Positions 13,001 to 23,549 of a stretch of DNA of 64,000 nt are shown in pieces (position 1 is the first letter of the stretch; every line of letters begins with the position of its first letter). The DNA is from Colius striatus. Lineage: Eukaryota > Chordata > Aves > Coliiformes > Coliidae. The stretch spans positions 1,328,001 to 1,392,000 of the forward strand of contig NC_084774.1 in NCBI RefSeq assembly GCF_028858725.1, in the 5' to 3' direction. Under the pieces are notes generated by a model that was given only the letters and a program-made list of their open reading frames with translations, did not search any database and was not told the origin of the DNA. Both the position numbers and the translations under genes were made by a program.

Positions 13001-16000
13001 TGGGAAGAAGTGGGCACACGCCCAGGTGCCAAAGGTCCAAATGGGGGAACCATCTCTGATTGCCACCCTCTGCCCTTGGCTGGAGAGGAAAGCCATGACA
13101 GTGTCACTGACAGATGCCACAGAAGATGTCTCATATTAAGAAAAGACCTGTCTGAGTGAAGGAATGAGGCATCCAACAGTAGCTCCACTGGTGCTAATGC
13201 CTTGAGCTCCAGAGACTCCCAGGCAGCAGAGGTACCTGGGTGCCAGACTGCAGCAGCTCAAATTCCAGGCACGTTCCCTGAGCCCCAGGTCACAGTGTAA
13301 TCCAGAGCTTAAGTCTGAAAAGTTATTAAAGTCTGAAGTAAACCGTTTGTTTCACAGTGGGAGTGATTAATGACGCGAAGTTATATTACCAGTGCCTTTC
13401 ACCACTAATTTATTAAGCTGCTTTTTTGGCCTCAACAGATGAGTTTTACTCCCAGTGTGAAGCTGCTCAAAGTTCAGAATGTATTCCCTGGAGGAAGCGA
13501 GTTGATTTAGTTTGGAGACCAAAAGTAAAAAACACATCTGTGAAATCCTTTCAACCTACTTAATATTTGAACCTGGCAGAACACAGAACAGCAAGGTTGT
13601 TCACGTTCTGCTCAAGCTTGTCAAATGTCTGTATGTCAAAAAAAAACCCATCCCAAAAACCCTTTCAGCTTAGGGACAGCCAGGTTCACCTGAGGCAAAG
13701 AAACCTGCCACTTTGCTGCGAGGTGGAGGAGAGGCAGATGGCTCAGGTCAGGTTTTTCCCTTTTTCAGTGATACTGGAGCTACTGTTTACTTTATGTCAT
13801 CTTCGCCAGTCCTGCCAAAGGTGGAATCCAAAACCAATTGTAGGATGCTCCTCAGACAACCCATCACAGCTATTAACCATGGATAGATTAGAGGTTCCAT
13901 TGTCTTGCTTTTGGCAACAGCTGCACCCAAATTCCCACGCACTACTAAATCACTACCACAGGCTCTGCCTGTAAGCTAAGAAAACAAAAACTATTGTAAG
14001 ACTGTAAAACATCACCATCTGGCAGCTCTTACCACTCCAGCCCCATCCACCCTAATGCAGTTGGGAGGTAAGTGCTTACCAACTCTTCCCTGTGCAAAAT
14101 CAGCTTGGAAATAGTAGAGCTGAAGGCGACAGCTGCGTGGGAAGCACACCTCAACCAGATCAAAGCAACATCTTCAACTGAATTATCCATTTCCATACTG
14201 AGCAGAAATTTATTAATAGAAAACACACCGTGATCTATGCAAGGAGGCAATGGTGTCTAGTACTCTCTGTAATTGGTTTAAGTCTTAAATTAGAGAAACG
14301 CTGCGTGAGAATCAAGAGCAGCAGCAGAACACAAACACAAAGGTGCTGCTGGGCTATCCCCCACCTACTGCTGTACAGACAAACAAGCCTTTGTGTGTTC
14401 CTGCTCCAAAGGCACGGTGAAGGGCAGACCTGGTGTGTGGCTGCAACCCTTCTAATGATCTGTCAGCCAGGGAGAGGTGGCAAGTCACCTCCAAAGCATG
14501 GACTCTGCCAGAGAGCAGACAGTGGTTCTGCAGTCAAATGAACTAAGTGGCCTACAACAGGAGTACAGCTGACAGGTTGTGCTCCTGGAGCCCACCAGCT
14601 CCTGCAGCTACATGATATTGAGACTATTAAGTAATTAATGCAACATCTATGTGTGGGAGATGGAGCCATATGTCCCCCTCCATCTCCTGCCCTGCACATG
14701 TGCTACATGAAGCAGTTAAAACCACAATTTCCTTGCACCTCCAGTCAAGCATCCAAAATCATGAGCCAAGGCACCCTGCACAGACTCAGGAGCACGTGGT
14801 GTTTCTTACTCCTGCTCAGAGGGTGAATTCTCCCCCTCCCCAGCTAACGCAGGAAGCTGGACCTGCCTAGATCTGTGATAGTTCAGGGTGAATGAAAGTG
14901 CTTGCAGATCAGCCCTCATCTGCCCGAGTCTGGCAGTTGAGTAGGTTGGTTTTTCCAGCACTCTGCACCAGTATTCTGAGTCAGTAAAGTATCAGGTTGC
15001 AGCCTCCCCCTCGGGCTGCAGATAGAGCAGGTTGATGACTCCAGTGCTCTTCCATTCCCTGGACAGCAGGCTCAAGGTGCCTCAACCTGCAGACACAGAG
15101 CCTTTGTAAACTTGAATTCTACACAAGCAGGATTTGAATGTACTAATGCACAGGCAAGTCTAAAAATACTTTGTGTGAGTGCTAGACTCTAGGTCATCTT
15201 AATCCCTGAAGCCAACCTGGCAGATAAGCCAGTGGCCATGTTTCCAGCGAAGGACAGTTCACCTGCTGACAACATGTGCTCAACTACATTTTGGTACCTT
15301 GCTGAAGATCATGAACATCTTAAGATATCCTGAAGAAGAGCAAGCAGGGACGTGTTCCATGTCTCTAAACCTTCAATGTCCCTGGGAATCAGAACAGAGT
15401 TTAACTGCATTGTTATAACTCCTATTACTCATTAGCTGCTCTGAAATACTATTAATGGGTGCTGCACAATGGACAGCCATGGATCAGTCAGTGGGAGTGG
15501 AAAGGCACCATTCATCTTTTCTGAAGGCAAGAAGGAGGCAAATCCCTTTCTCAACCTAAAGCACATACATTTGCTTTGCTGTAAGAACACGCTGACAAGA
15601 ACAAAAAAAGCACAGGAACTTCAAATACCACATCTGCATAATCAGCCTCTTCAGCACACTGTTGTCACAAGCATACAGAAAGCAAAAGTAACGTTTAAGT
15701 AAACCCCATGGAAGGACTGTGCTTGTACATTTAAAAATAAACCCCATGTTTCAGTCCAAGTTCAGCTAGCAAATGCTTTCTGGAGCTCAACACTGTAGTT
15801 TCACACAAAACAGAGTTTTTAGATGAAAAGCCAGTGATGGGAAGAATCTGAGGAAGAACTTCCAAGGAAATAAGAATATGAAAAAAAAGGCAAAATAAAC
15901 TTCCATTTTAATCAGTTTTGGCTTTACAGTATTTGCTCTGGTGTCATCAGAAGCCCACACCAGTACTTCAGTGGTGACACTGGTGTTAATAAGATGGGGG

Positions 16001-19000
16001 GGTCTCCTAATTTAGCAGGCACTTAAAAAACCTGCTTTCTAGATCAAAACGTCTCCCATGTTGTAATTAATTACACTCTAGCACTTTGAACAACAGAACA
16101 AAAGAACTCATTGTACAAATCAGAAGAACAATGCTCTTTAATGCCTTGGACATGTTTGAAGGCTGGTGAGAACAGCTCCCCTAGTTATCCATGCACAGAA
16201 AGCAAACCCTACCTCAAAGTGCTAAAGCTTCATGTTGTTTCATGACAATAAACAGAAGATGCTTGAAAACATTTTGTATTGCACACCACTGTGTAGCAAT
16301 GGCAAGCTGGCTGCCATGATTTCATTAAAAGATGAACAGTTTCGATTCAAGGTCTGTGACATCAGCAAATGCACAGGCTGAGGTCCCTCGGTAGCCTCCG
16401 AAGAGCATCTCCTGCTGCACAGCGAGCAGCAGCGAAGCAGAGAATGGGCAACGAAGAGCAAACTTGTAAAGACAAAGATTAAAAAGCATAAAACAAATGC
16501 ACTGGCGGAAGAGCTTGTCCAAAACTGATTCAGTGAAAACCAAGGGCTTGTTGAAAAGTCACACTTTTAGTGGAAAAAGTGACAAAACAAGTCGTCATTG
16601 AGGTCTACCATCAACCCTTCAGGCATTTTGCTGTGTTTTACTCTGGGCATGGGCAACACCAAGTAACTCCACATGTTCAGTTAACTCCAGCTATACAGAG
16701 CACGTTGTACAGGGAAGCTTTCATCTCCTTCCTCTATGGGTTTATGCATGCCTTGTCTTTTCTGTTTCAGCTGAACTCTGTGTGTCCTGGACTTAACCTC
16801 TCACACCTTGTGAGCTTTCAGCTCCACACCCCAGGTCCTCTTCTGCACGGTGAGTTCAGGAGAGCAAAACACTTCTCTCCCTTGCCCTGGGTGGGCAGCA
16901 GCAGAGGGGAAGGGAAGCTCTAGCTACAGGTCAGATCAAACACTGGCTTGTGTCAGACTGAAACAGAACACAGGTTTATTTTGACTGTTTTACAAATGTA
17001 TCAGCATGCTCCTTCACTGGCAACTAACGCAAATCACTTGGAAGAAAGGAGAGGGGTGTACACTAACAGAACACCTACTTCTCAAAGCAGCTGAAGCAGG
17101 TCTGCAGATAATAATAAAAGCACAAGCACAGCTCTATTAACTGTGCAGGTCACCACACCATCTGTCTATAAGCAGCCCAGCCCATTTAATCCACCATCTG
17201 CTTGCAAACATTAGAAGAAGCCAAGCCTAGATTTCATTGGAGTTCATATAGCTTTCAATTGAAATGTAGGTCTCATATTTAGGTTAATACACTTTGTTTC
17301 TGAGAACAACCCAGATTCATGTTGATAAAGACCCCTAAGCCACCATGCTAGCTCTCTTTTTTATCTCAATTGCAAATGGTTATCAGATTATGTGGGGGCT
17401 GTTTTAGCTGGTGCCCAGGCAATCTGGTATTTGTCAGGGTTAACTGCACTTGCTTGTAGATGAACAGTTTAAGAAAACCAGGACACCTGTATCTGAAAGT
17501 CAGCTGTATCAGAAAAGGTAAAAGTTTCTTCATAACCACATTCACCCCATGTAACAAGTTTCAGAAGCAAGAGGACGCTTGCTCTGTTGAATTTGCCCAG
17601 ATATGATCCTGGCAAGTTATTCCAAACTAAAAGCAAACACACTGGGAAAAGAATAGAAATTCACAACATCACACATTTTTTCCCAAAGGAGAGAAAGACC
17701 TCACAAAGCTTAAATACACATGTTACCTTGAAAAGTAACACATGCCAAAGCTTTACAGCAAACAGCGTGCCCAACCTGCGTGCTTGGAACCACCCAGCTC
17801 CCAGAGTCAGCGACAGAGCTAACCCCCTGCTTGAGAGCTGGGATCAAGAGAAACCCTCCTCCCAGTCATAAGCATGGATCAGCTGCAGAAAATATTTTGA
17901 AAGTCCAGCTTCCAGGCAGAAGGAGGTCCAGAGGCAACTCAGGATGAAGGAATGCTGGTGCTGGCTCTTTTACTGCTGCAGCTGTATCCAAGGCAGAGCT
18001 CTGCAGGGCTTCCAGCCAGTCCTGGAAGGAGCTGGGGTGTGCTTACAGCAATCACCCCATGGCTGAGGACACACGCTCCCTCCAGTATGTCAGTGTCTGG
18101 TACTAGGCAGCTCAAACCAGACCTGAAGGCCAACAGGGTTGCCAGCAGTGCTGGCAGAGGGCACCCCCTTCCCTCGCCCCACCGCTGCAGCCTTGCAAAC
18201 ACAGCCCAGGATGTGGTTGGCCCCATGCAAAGCCACAGTTTTATCTCCATTTCAAACAGGGTTTTTTGACTATTAGAAAAATAAAAAGGTCTCAAAGGTA
18301 GGTCTTGCATCACTGATGTTATGCTCTCATACTGCAAACACTATGCTGTATAAGATAATCCATCCCATAAACCTCCCAAATTTTGCTTTAAAATCCACCA
18401 AGTCTCTTGCAGATGTTACTGCTAATGGAAGCTGATAGAGAACTTGACTGCTCTGTAACTGGAAACCACCTTCCAGTTATCACCTTTCATGAATCTGTGG
18501 CCAGTTTGTGCCTGTTCCTGTAAAACTGAGATGCTCCCCAAGAGCCTTCCTCCCCGTGAAACTCTGGACAAATTAAACTCCTGCCTCAGCCTACGTGTTT
18601 ATAAGTCTTTCCTCTGGAAGCCCTAGCAAACTTCTTCCCTTCAAATCCTCTCTTCCCAAACCCTGGTAAGTAACGTCACATCACTTTTGCAGAGGCCTGA
18701 ATGTGACAGCTGGATGTGCTTTGCCACATTACAAAGCAGCAGTAGTTTTTCACAGGACAACACAAGAGCTCAACCTCCAAGATCAAGTACGGTTCCTGGT
18801 ATTGGTGACTGAGGCAGGAAATCCAAGGAGCCAACACATCATCCATGCTCTCTGACAGATCCCAAACAGAGACCTAACCCAGCCCTTGAGGGTACCTTCT
18901 AGGTAAGATGGGAGGCCAAGCCAGGTGTGCCCTGAAACCACACTTTGTATGATGAAATGCTGGAGGAAGGTGAGGCTGGGACATTTACAGTCACGAGAGA

Positions 19001-22000
19001 CACTGTGATAACTTCTTGCTAAAAAAAAATACTCTAAATGAATTACCAAGAGGGCTCCCGGAAGGAACATCTTGTCTCCTGCCCAACTGTTGCCATGGCC
19101 ACCAGCTCACTGCTGATCTAAATCAAAGCACAGAGAGGCAACAAGCACGTCCTTCCCTGGCCCAGTGCTCCCCAGAGCCCTCTTCCTGGCTTGCAGGGCT
19201 GCTCCCTCCCCAGCTCTTCCCAGGATGGACAGGCAGCTGAGACAACAGCCCCAACATGCCAGGCACACGAGTCTGTGATTGCAACACTGTGCTGCTTTGG
19301 GGCTCACACCCCTTCAGATCTAGGGGCAAAGAGACTTTGCTTGCAGAGCAAGGAGGCAGCAGCAACACAGAGCTCTTTTATAGGGACTCCTTCCTACCTT
19401 CCCACCCTGCTCTGCCTCCCAAGACAACGCTGCTCACAGACAGGCAGGGTAGGGGCAAGCCCAGAGCTTTGCTGAGTCATCAGAGAATTTGCAGTGCAGG
19501 CTAATAACACTCAGTGCACAGGCACTGTATTTCTATTCTTTCCAATCATTTCTATTCCTTCCATAGTACAGGCCCCAGTAGGCAGTGCCTGTACTACAGA
19601 CACAAGAAGGTATAGGAAAGGGTTTGAAAGCAACTGTTCTACCTTTATTAAAACAGAAAAAAAACATTGCCTAGCACTGTTGTCATTTCTAAGAGTAGAC
19701 ACTAAAGTTACAACGTGCTAGTAGTAATTCTTATACTTGTAGGCCTTAAGATAATACTAAAACTCACCATGAATCAAGCTAATGCAGCACAGTGACATGT
19801 GCCTGCCCAGAAGGGCTGTGCTTCAATGTCTGATATAAAGAGATGGAAAAACTACTAATTATCTTCTTACTACTGTATTTATGACATATCTGTTCTGTAC
19901 AGGCTTGCAGAAGGTTTTTTTGAGTCACCTAACATCAACAGACTTTTACTTAAAGCTATCAATGGGATGTTGACAGCTCTACCCCCTAGCCACACCACCG
20001 GTGTAATACAGCAGCGAGAGTCTGTCCTGTGCTAAGCAGAACACCACAGACACAGCAGCCTCCTACAGCTGAAGGGAAGGAAAAGCCACTGGCTGCATAT
20101 CAACACGCTGAGTGGGAAATCAGTATGGTAATCCAGCATGGAGAATGAGCCTGAGCTCTGCACAACACCCCCACGTCATCTCAGTGCTGTACTTCACCTA
20201 ACAAAGAATACAGCCTCTGCCCTGGATGGTTGTGGTGCAACTGCTCCACTAAAAGGATTATTCCTATAGCAACCAGAGCCATCAGGCTCATCTCCCACTA
20301 CAGGGCAGGTGGATAACCCTGTCACGACCCAGGCTCAGTGCAGCAGGGGTGCTGTATCTGGGGCAGCTTGGTGACTTCCATCTCTTCACAACACACACAG
20401 ACAGAGCACACAAGCTCCTCCTTTCCTAGCCAATGAAGCAGATGGGATGTGACAGAGCTGCAGCTCTTCAGCATATTGCATGTTTCCAAGAAACTGCTTT
20501 TCAGGAGACCAACCATTCTGCAAGATGTCGTGGAGCCCCAGCAGAGCAGTTCAGGTCTGTGCCTCAGAGCTCAGAACAATGTGCTCTGCATGAAGGGACA
20601 AAGGGCAATTTCTGCCAACTGGACATATTCAAGTTCTTTTTGATTAAACCTTAACAGGAGCTAAATTAAGACACAGTTTTTCACCTTTCTCAGCACTACT
20701 GATTGGTCATGGAGAGCCTCCCCACAGATTCTTGTCTCCTACATGTGTCTTACCTGGCAGTCAAAGTCCTGGAAGTTGCGAGCTGCGTTCTGTTAAAAAC
20801 AACAAAAAAGGAAAGAGTTCAGCACAGTATCCCAGGACACCCCCAGCATCCTCATGAAAACTCCCCCCAGAGCCCTCTGATTCAGCACCATCCAGCCTGA
20901 CTGAAGCAAAACATAAAGACCTGCATAACAAAACCCCAACCAACTGCTTGTTACTACACAGCAATGCTGCTGGGGGCTGTCCCTGGGCTGCCAACTGAGT
21001 GGCCCTGCGGACACAGATGGGATTGAGAGCATTCCAGCAGGGACAGATGCACATAGGAAGGACCCTGACCAATGTCAGGCTCGTTATGACATTGGGTGGT
21101 GTGGGTTGTTCCCAGCAGCTGCAGCTTCTGCCCATACAGGGTCCCTCACACGGGACACAGTCCTTGGTGAATATCTCTGGTGTGGGTTCTTTGCCATAGT
21201 TGCAGTTTCTGCTGATACAGGGTCCCTCTCTCAGGACTTGGCCTCTTCTGGGCATAAGTTTAACGAGCTGCTTTGTCGTGGGTTCCTCCCCACAGTTACA
21301 GCTTATGTGAATCTGTCCCTTCCACAGGACACGGCCTGCTCTGGCCATAGCGATACAGGGTCCCTCCCCCGGGACACGGCCTCCTCTGGCCATAGTTTTA
21401 ATGAAGACAATTGCTGCCCCTGGCTCAGGGTCTGTGATGAAGTGATTGGGTCCCTCCCATGGGACACGGCCTCCTCTGGCCATACTCACTGTCCCTGGCT
21501 CGGAGTTCTTAGCAAAATGAGTCTCTGTCCCTGATTCAGGGTCATTATCAAAATGAGTCTCTACCACTGATGCGAGGTCTTTAGCACAATGCAAACAAAC
21601 CTCAGCTTCACCAGGTCTCTCCATAGAATGCAGGGGAGTCTCTGCTCCAGCACACCTCCTCTCTTCCCTCACTGACCTTGGAGTCCGCATGGTTGTTTCT
21701 CTCACTCTTCCCACTCCTTGCACCACCACCAGCCACAGAACAAGGAAGAAACAGGAAGAAGTCTCCTCTTCCAGCTTCTTCTTAAAAAGTGATGGTGGAG
21801 GCATCTCACTGGCTCAGCCCCAGCAGTGGGTCTGGCTCAGAGCTGGGGAGAGTTTCCAGCAACTGCTTACAGGAGCCTTTACAGCCCCATCGCCCTTCCC
21901 AGAAACGCCTGTCATGTCCAGCCATGACACCTGTGTATTTTTTCCTACTGAGACAGTAACTTCTGTAACTCCAAAAACTGAGTCAAAGAAATGAAGTATC

Positions 22001-23545
22001 ATTTTGTATGCTGGTTAACATTCACTTTTGTATCCTTTGTTTTTGGTAACATTCATTCTGTATCATTCCATGGCTGGTTAACACCACTGGGCTCTTGCTG
22101 AGCACTCTGAATCTACACCAGAACTGTGCCAGCTAGTACAAAAGTGGCAAGGACAACGACAAGGGCATTGATGGGACTGATCAGGCAATATTTGACAGAC
22201 TGAAAACTTACAAGGTGAAAACCACTTTGTCTTGACATGTCTCAATATCCCCTACTGAGGTCAGTAGGGATAATCTACCCTCTTGAACTCAAACATGGAA
22301 AATCCTTGGAGCAAGATCTGGGGCTTCTGTGTTTAGGAAGCTTGTCTTCTGTAAACTTTTAGCTCTCGTTTTTGAAATCATAAACTGCTTTGAAGGTTTT
22401 TCTGTACATCTATCTGCTGGTCTATGCTGACTTTGCTCTTCCAAGAACAACTATGTTTAAGCTATGGTGGAAGCCCAGTAGTCAGCACTAGACTTAAGAA
22501 CAGGCAGCTGGACTGCAGATCTCAGACAAATTTTTACATTTCCCAGATCCTAAATAGATATGCTAGCACACCACAGAAATGAGCAAAGGCTAAGCAGCAC
22601 AGGCTAAAACGCAGCTGAGTTTCAGAGATTTCACCCATTTACTAGCCAGCACTGCCTCTTGCAAGCACACAGTGAGAGGTCAAAGTGTCTTACCCCTTCG
22701 GCAGCACAGTGTGCTTGATGTCAGCCATCAGATGGCAAAGCATTGGGAAGAGCTTCACATACCATCACACTCGGCTGTGAGGTGTGGGAAACGACCAAAG
22801 TGCCTTGCTTGTAACCACAATTGGTTACAACTGATCTTGTTGGGAGGGCCCGTAATGACTTAGGTACTCGCATCAACAGTTTGTGGCAGAATCCAACGAG
22901 GCCAGGGCTTTCTTCAAGCCCAGATGGCTCTCCACCAGCCCACAGAAGACAGTGAAGCCCTTAAACAGCTGCTGGAATACTGTGATTTTCAGTAGTGTCT
23001 GCATGTGGACTGCTCTAGCTAGGCTCTGCAGATGTTTAAAGGAAACGGCTCTCCGTATCTAAGTCCAGGGAGATAGGATTGTTTTGGGGGGGTCAAAACA
23101 CAAAAGGATCATTTAAGTCAAAATATTTTAAACAAAAATGTAAAATAAAAGGTTTCTCTAACAAGCAGGAACTTACTAGAGGTTCTACAGCTCTGCCAGG
23201 TCAGGAATGGTATCACCTTTCCAATTCCTGCCTTGCCTTTGTAAATCCTCAGTACAGAGAAGCCATACTGTTTGGCCTCCAGGCTTACCTGAACTGTGGT
23301 GGTCTGTCACTTCCTGAGACTTTGGAAGAGTATGTAGCAGTGGGCTATCAGAGTGGGGAAGCATTTGCTGTTTTTCAGTATTGAAGTAGTACTTCCAGCT
23401 GTAACCAGATTCTGGCACCCAGGGACAGATGCCAGACACAAAGTGAGCCAGAGTACACCTGTGAGAGCCAAGGAGCAGCCAGCATTACCTTATCGTTCAG
23501 GAGCGGTTTGATCTCTGTCAACTGAACGTCCTGCAGTTCATCCAT
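1003..23545 (-). CDS. NDRG3: NDRG3, first half of the coding region (exons 2-9)
   Basis: Minus-strand, multi-exon gene recognised from its conserved protein. Eight coding exons join in phase to give 196 residues, from [16 protein letters not shown] to [15 protein letters not shown]; family members are about 360-375 residues, so the C-terminal half lies beyond position 1. NDRG proteins have an alpha/beta-hydrolase fold but are not known to be active hydrolases: the nucleophile elbow reads G-I-G-L-G-A-G, with no serine. From the literature, NDRG3 is cytoplasmic, accumulates in hypoxia when lactate blocks its PHD2/VHL turnover, and promotes RAF-ERK signalling. The N-terminus [14 protein letters not shown] and [26 protein letters not shown] favour NDRG3 over NDRG1, 2 or 4. 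All visible junctions are GT-AG. The start is the ATG in exon 2 in a strong context (CACCATGG); an upstream in-frame ATG in exon 1 is treated separately. Individual exons are listed below. Confidence 0.96.
1060..1602 (-). other. NDRG3: NDRG3 intron 8
   Basis: A 543-bp GT-AG intron. I see no recognisable element in it. Confidence 0.85.
1603..1689 (-). CDS. NDRG3: NDRG3 exon 8
   Basis: An 87-bp, phase 0-0 exon encoding [18 protein letters not shown] then [11 protein letters not shown]. The acceptor is TCCCCACAG and the donor AAG|GTGAGA. The [16 protein letters not shown] block is nearly invariant in NDRG proteins. Confidence 0.96.
1690..2981 (-). other. NDRG3: NDRG3 intron 7
   Basis: A 1,292-bp intron. 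It contains a CR1 tail (2815-2940) close to the donor of exon 7 and a perfect 11-bp direct duplication near 1860-1881; otherwise nothing recognisable. Confidence 0.85.
2815..2940 (+). repeat. CR1 LINE 3' tail
   Basis: The sequence runs from a 'cagacaccttcctgtgtaa' block through 'ctgctttttagcagggg' to 'ggttccttccaatcccaacc' and ends in the CR1-type 'attctgtga'. It is a 5'-truncated, diverged copy, antisense to NDRG3. Confidence 0.8.
2982..3042 (-). CDS. NDRG3: NDRG3 exon 7 (nucleophile-elbow region without serine)
   Basis: A 61-bp exon encoding [18 protein letters not shown] followed by Cys-Ala, between acceptor TGTTTCAG and donor GCA|GTAAGT. The glycine-rich turn occupies the position of the catalytic GxSxG elbow of alpha/beta hydrolases, but serine is absent, as in the rest of the NDRG family. 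Two residues differ from the mammalian protein as I remember it: Phe for Ile after LKS, and Cys for Phe after LSR. A CR1 tail lies immediately downstream in intron 7. Confidence 0.95.
3356..3418 (-). CDS. NDRG3: NDRG3 exon 6
   Basis: A 63-bp exon encoding (G)[20 protein letters not shown] and two bases of the next codon. The acceptor is GGGTTTCAG and the donor TAAA|GTAAGT. Joined to exon 7, the split codon is Asn (AA|C), where I recall Ser in mammalian NDRG3. Confidence 0.95.
3478..3655 (+). repeat. CR1 LINE 3' tail, diverged
   Basis: Recognised from 'aggctgcccagggagctgg', 'cctggagggatcccaaagcc' and the terminal 'cttttccaaccaaaatgatt'. It fills much of the 451-bp intron 5 (3419-3869), antisense to NDRG3. 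Confidence 0.75.
3870..3990 (-). CDS. NDRG3: NDRG3 exon 5
   Basis: A 121-bp exon encoding (H)[33 protein letters not shown] and APPFPSG. The acceptor is TTGTTGTAG and the donor TGG|GTAAGA. It completes the split His codon from exon 4 and leaves two bases of a Gly codon. This block is among the most diagnostic of the NDRG family. Confidence 0.97.
3991..4629 (-). other. NDRG3: NDRG3 intron 4
   Basis: A 639-bp GT-AG intron in which I see no recognisable element. The neighbouring introns 5 (3419-3869) and 6 (3043-3355) are similarly short; intron 5 contains the CR1 tail at 3478-3655. Confidence 0.85.
4630..4735 (-). CDS. NDRG3: NDRG3 exon 4
   Basis: A 106-bp exon encoding [17 protein letters not shown], then [18 protein letters not shown], ending one base into the next codon (phase 1). 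The acceptor is TCTCTGCAG and the donor AACC|GTAAGC. The YHDIGLN motif sits where the oxyanion-hole loop occurs in true hydrolases of this fold. Confidence 0.96.
6571..6627 (+). repeat. Triplet repeat (CAG)9-CCA-(CAG)9
   Basis: Two uninterrupted runs of nine CAG units (6571-6597 and 6601-6627) are separated by a single CCA. The flanks also carry CAG units with interruptions. The array lies in NDRG3 intron 3 and reads as CUG in the NDRG3 transcript. Open frames over it encode homopolymers (Gln, Ser, Ala) and are repeat artefacts rather than genes. Confidence 0.97.
6843..6936. repeat. Near-perfect inverted repeat, 24-bp arms
   Basis: Left arm 6843-6867 (TTTAACTCACTGACCTGGCAG followed by gaaa) pairs with right arm 6913-6936. 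The only mismatch is one extra G in the left arm. The 45-nt loop is AT-rich. The single-strand product would be a long hairpin. No flanking target duplication or known element is apparent. Confidence 0.93.
11050..11665 (+). mobile_element. Solo LTR of an endogenous retrovirus (4-bp target duplication)
   Basis: A 616-bp element that begins TGTTG and ends CAACA, the inverted ends typical of LTRs. It is flanked by the 4-bp duplication TCCT (11046-11049 and 11666-11669), a length typical of class I (gamma-like) ERVs. Inside are a TATAAAA box (11519-11525), then 72 bp later a CATAAA signal (11597-11602), in the order U3-R-U5. U3 carries a 57-bp-spaced direct repeat (GTTAGGTTACCTTGGCTG at 11276 and 11333). 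No internal viral genes remain, so this is a solo LTR from recombination. It is antisense to NDRG3. Confidence 0.8.
20754..20789 (-). CDS. NDRG3: NDRG3 exon 3
   Basis: A 36-bp, phase 0-0 micro-exon reading [12 protein letters not shown], between acceptor TTTTTAACAG and donor CAG|GTAAGA. Because its length is a multiple of three, skipping it would keep the frame and remove 12 residues. A truncated LTR lies about 300 bp upstream in intron 2. Confidence 0.94.
21097..21929 (-). mobile_element. Truncated ERV LTR with internal repeats (copy 1)
   Basis: Strongly similar to the complete LTR at 40958-42182, in the same minus orientation. It starts TGTCATGGCTGGACATGACA at 21929 and matches copy 2 to about 21097, where similarity stops, so the R-U5 end with the polyadenylation signal is missing. 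It contains one 45-bp unit (21350-21394) where copy 2 has two, and about 170 bp near 21525-21690 that copy 2 lacks. An open minus frame across it is explained by the in-frame repeat; I do not regard it as a gene. It lies in NDRG3 intron 2 in the sense orientation. Confidence 0.8.
22246..22272. repeat. Short palindrome
   Basis: TATCCCCTACTGA and TCAGTAGGGATA are inverted copies with one extra C in the left arm and only a GG centre. It may be chance. Confidence 0.7.
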
Positions 23546-23549
23546 GGTG
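23489..23549 (-). CDS. NDRG3: NDRG3 exon 2 (canonical start codon)
   Basis: A 61-bp exon between acceptor CCACTTACAG and donor AAG|GTAATG. It starts with four untranslated bases (CACC) and then the ATG at 23545-23543, followed by 18 codons that read [18 protein letters not shown] and end in phase 0. The ATG context (CACCATGG) is close to optimal. This short acidic/hydrophobic N-terminus matches the known NDRG3 start. Confidence 0.95.

Larger units (their letters stand above)
4736..20753 (-). other. NDRG3: NDRG3 intron 3 (16 kb)
   Basis: A long intron between exons 3 and 4. Recognisable content is the triplet repeat at 6571-6627, the inverted repeat at 6843-6936 and the solo LTR at 11050-11665. 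Sequence near 18480-18660 has faint similarity to an old minus-strand CR1 ('ggccagtttgtgcctgttcc'), too weak to list. The rest (4736-6570, 6937-11045, 11670-20753) shows only scattered open frames with no splice or protein support. Confidence 0.85.
20790..23488 (-). other. NDRG3: NDRG3 intron 2 (2.7 kb)
   Basis: Contains the truncated LTR at 21097-21929 and a small palindrome at 22246-22272. The region 21990-22090 has short direct repeats of the 'ctggttaaca' type. Nothing else is recognisable. Confidence 0.85.

Noticed and set aside
20761..21804. Longest open frame in the window, 347 codons, minus strand
   Set aside because: It runs from the truncated LTR through unique intron and across NDRG3 exon 3 in a non-NDRG3 frame. 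Its repeated GRVP-EGP pattern comes from the LTR's in-frame DNA repeats. No splice sites or homology support a protein.
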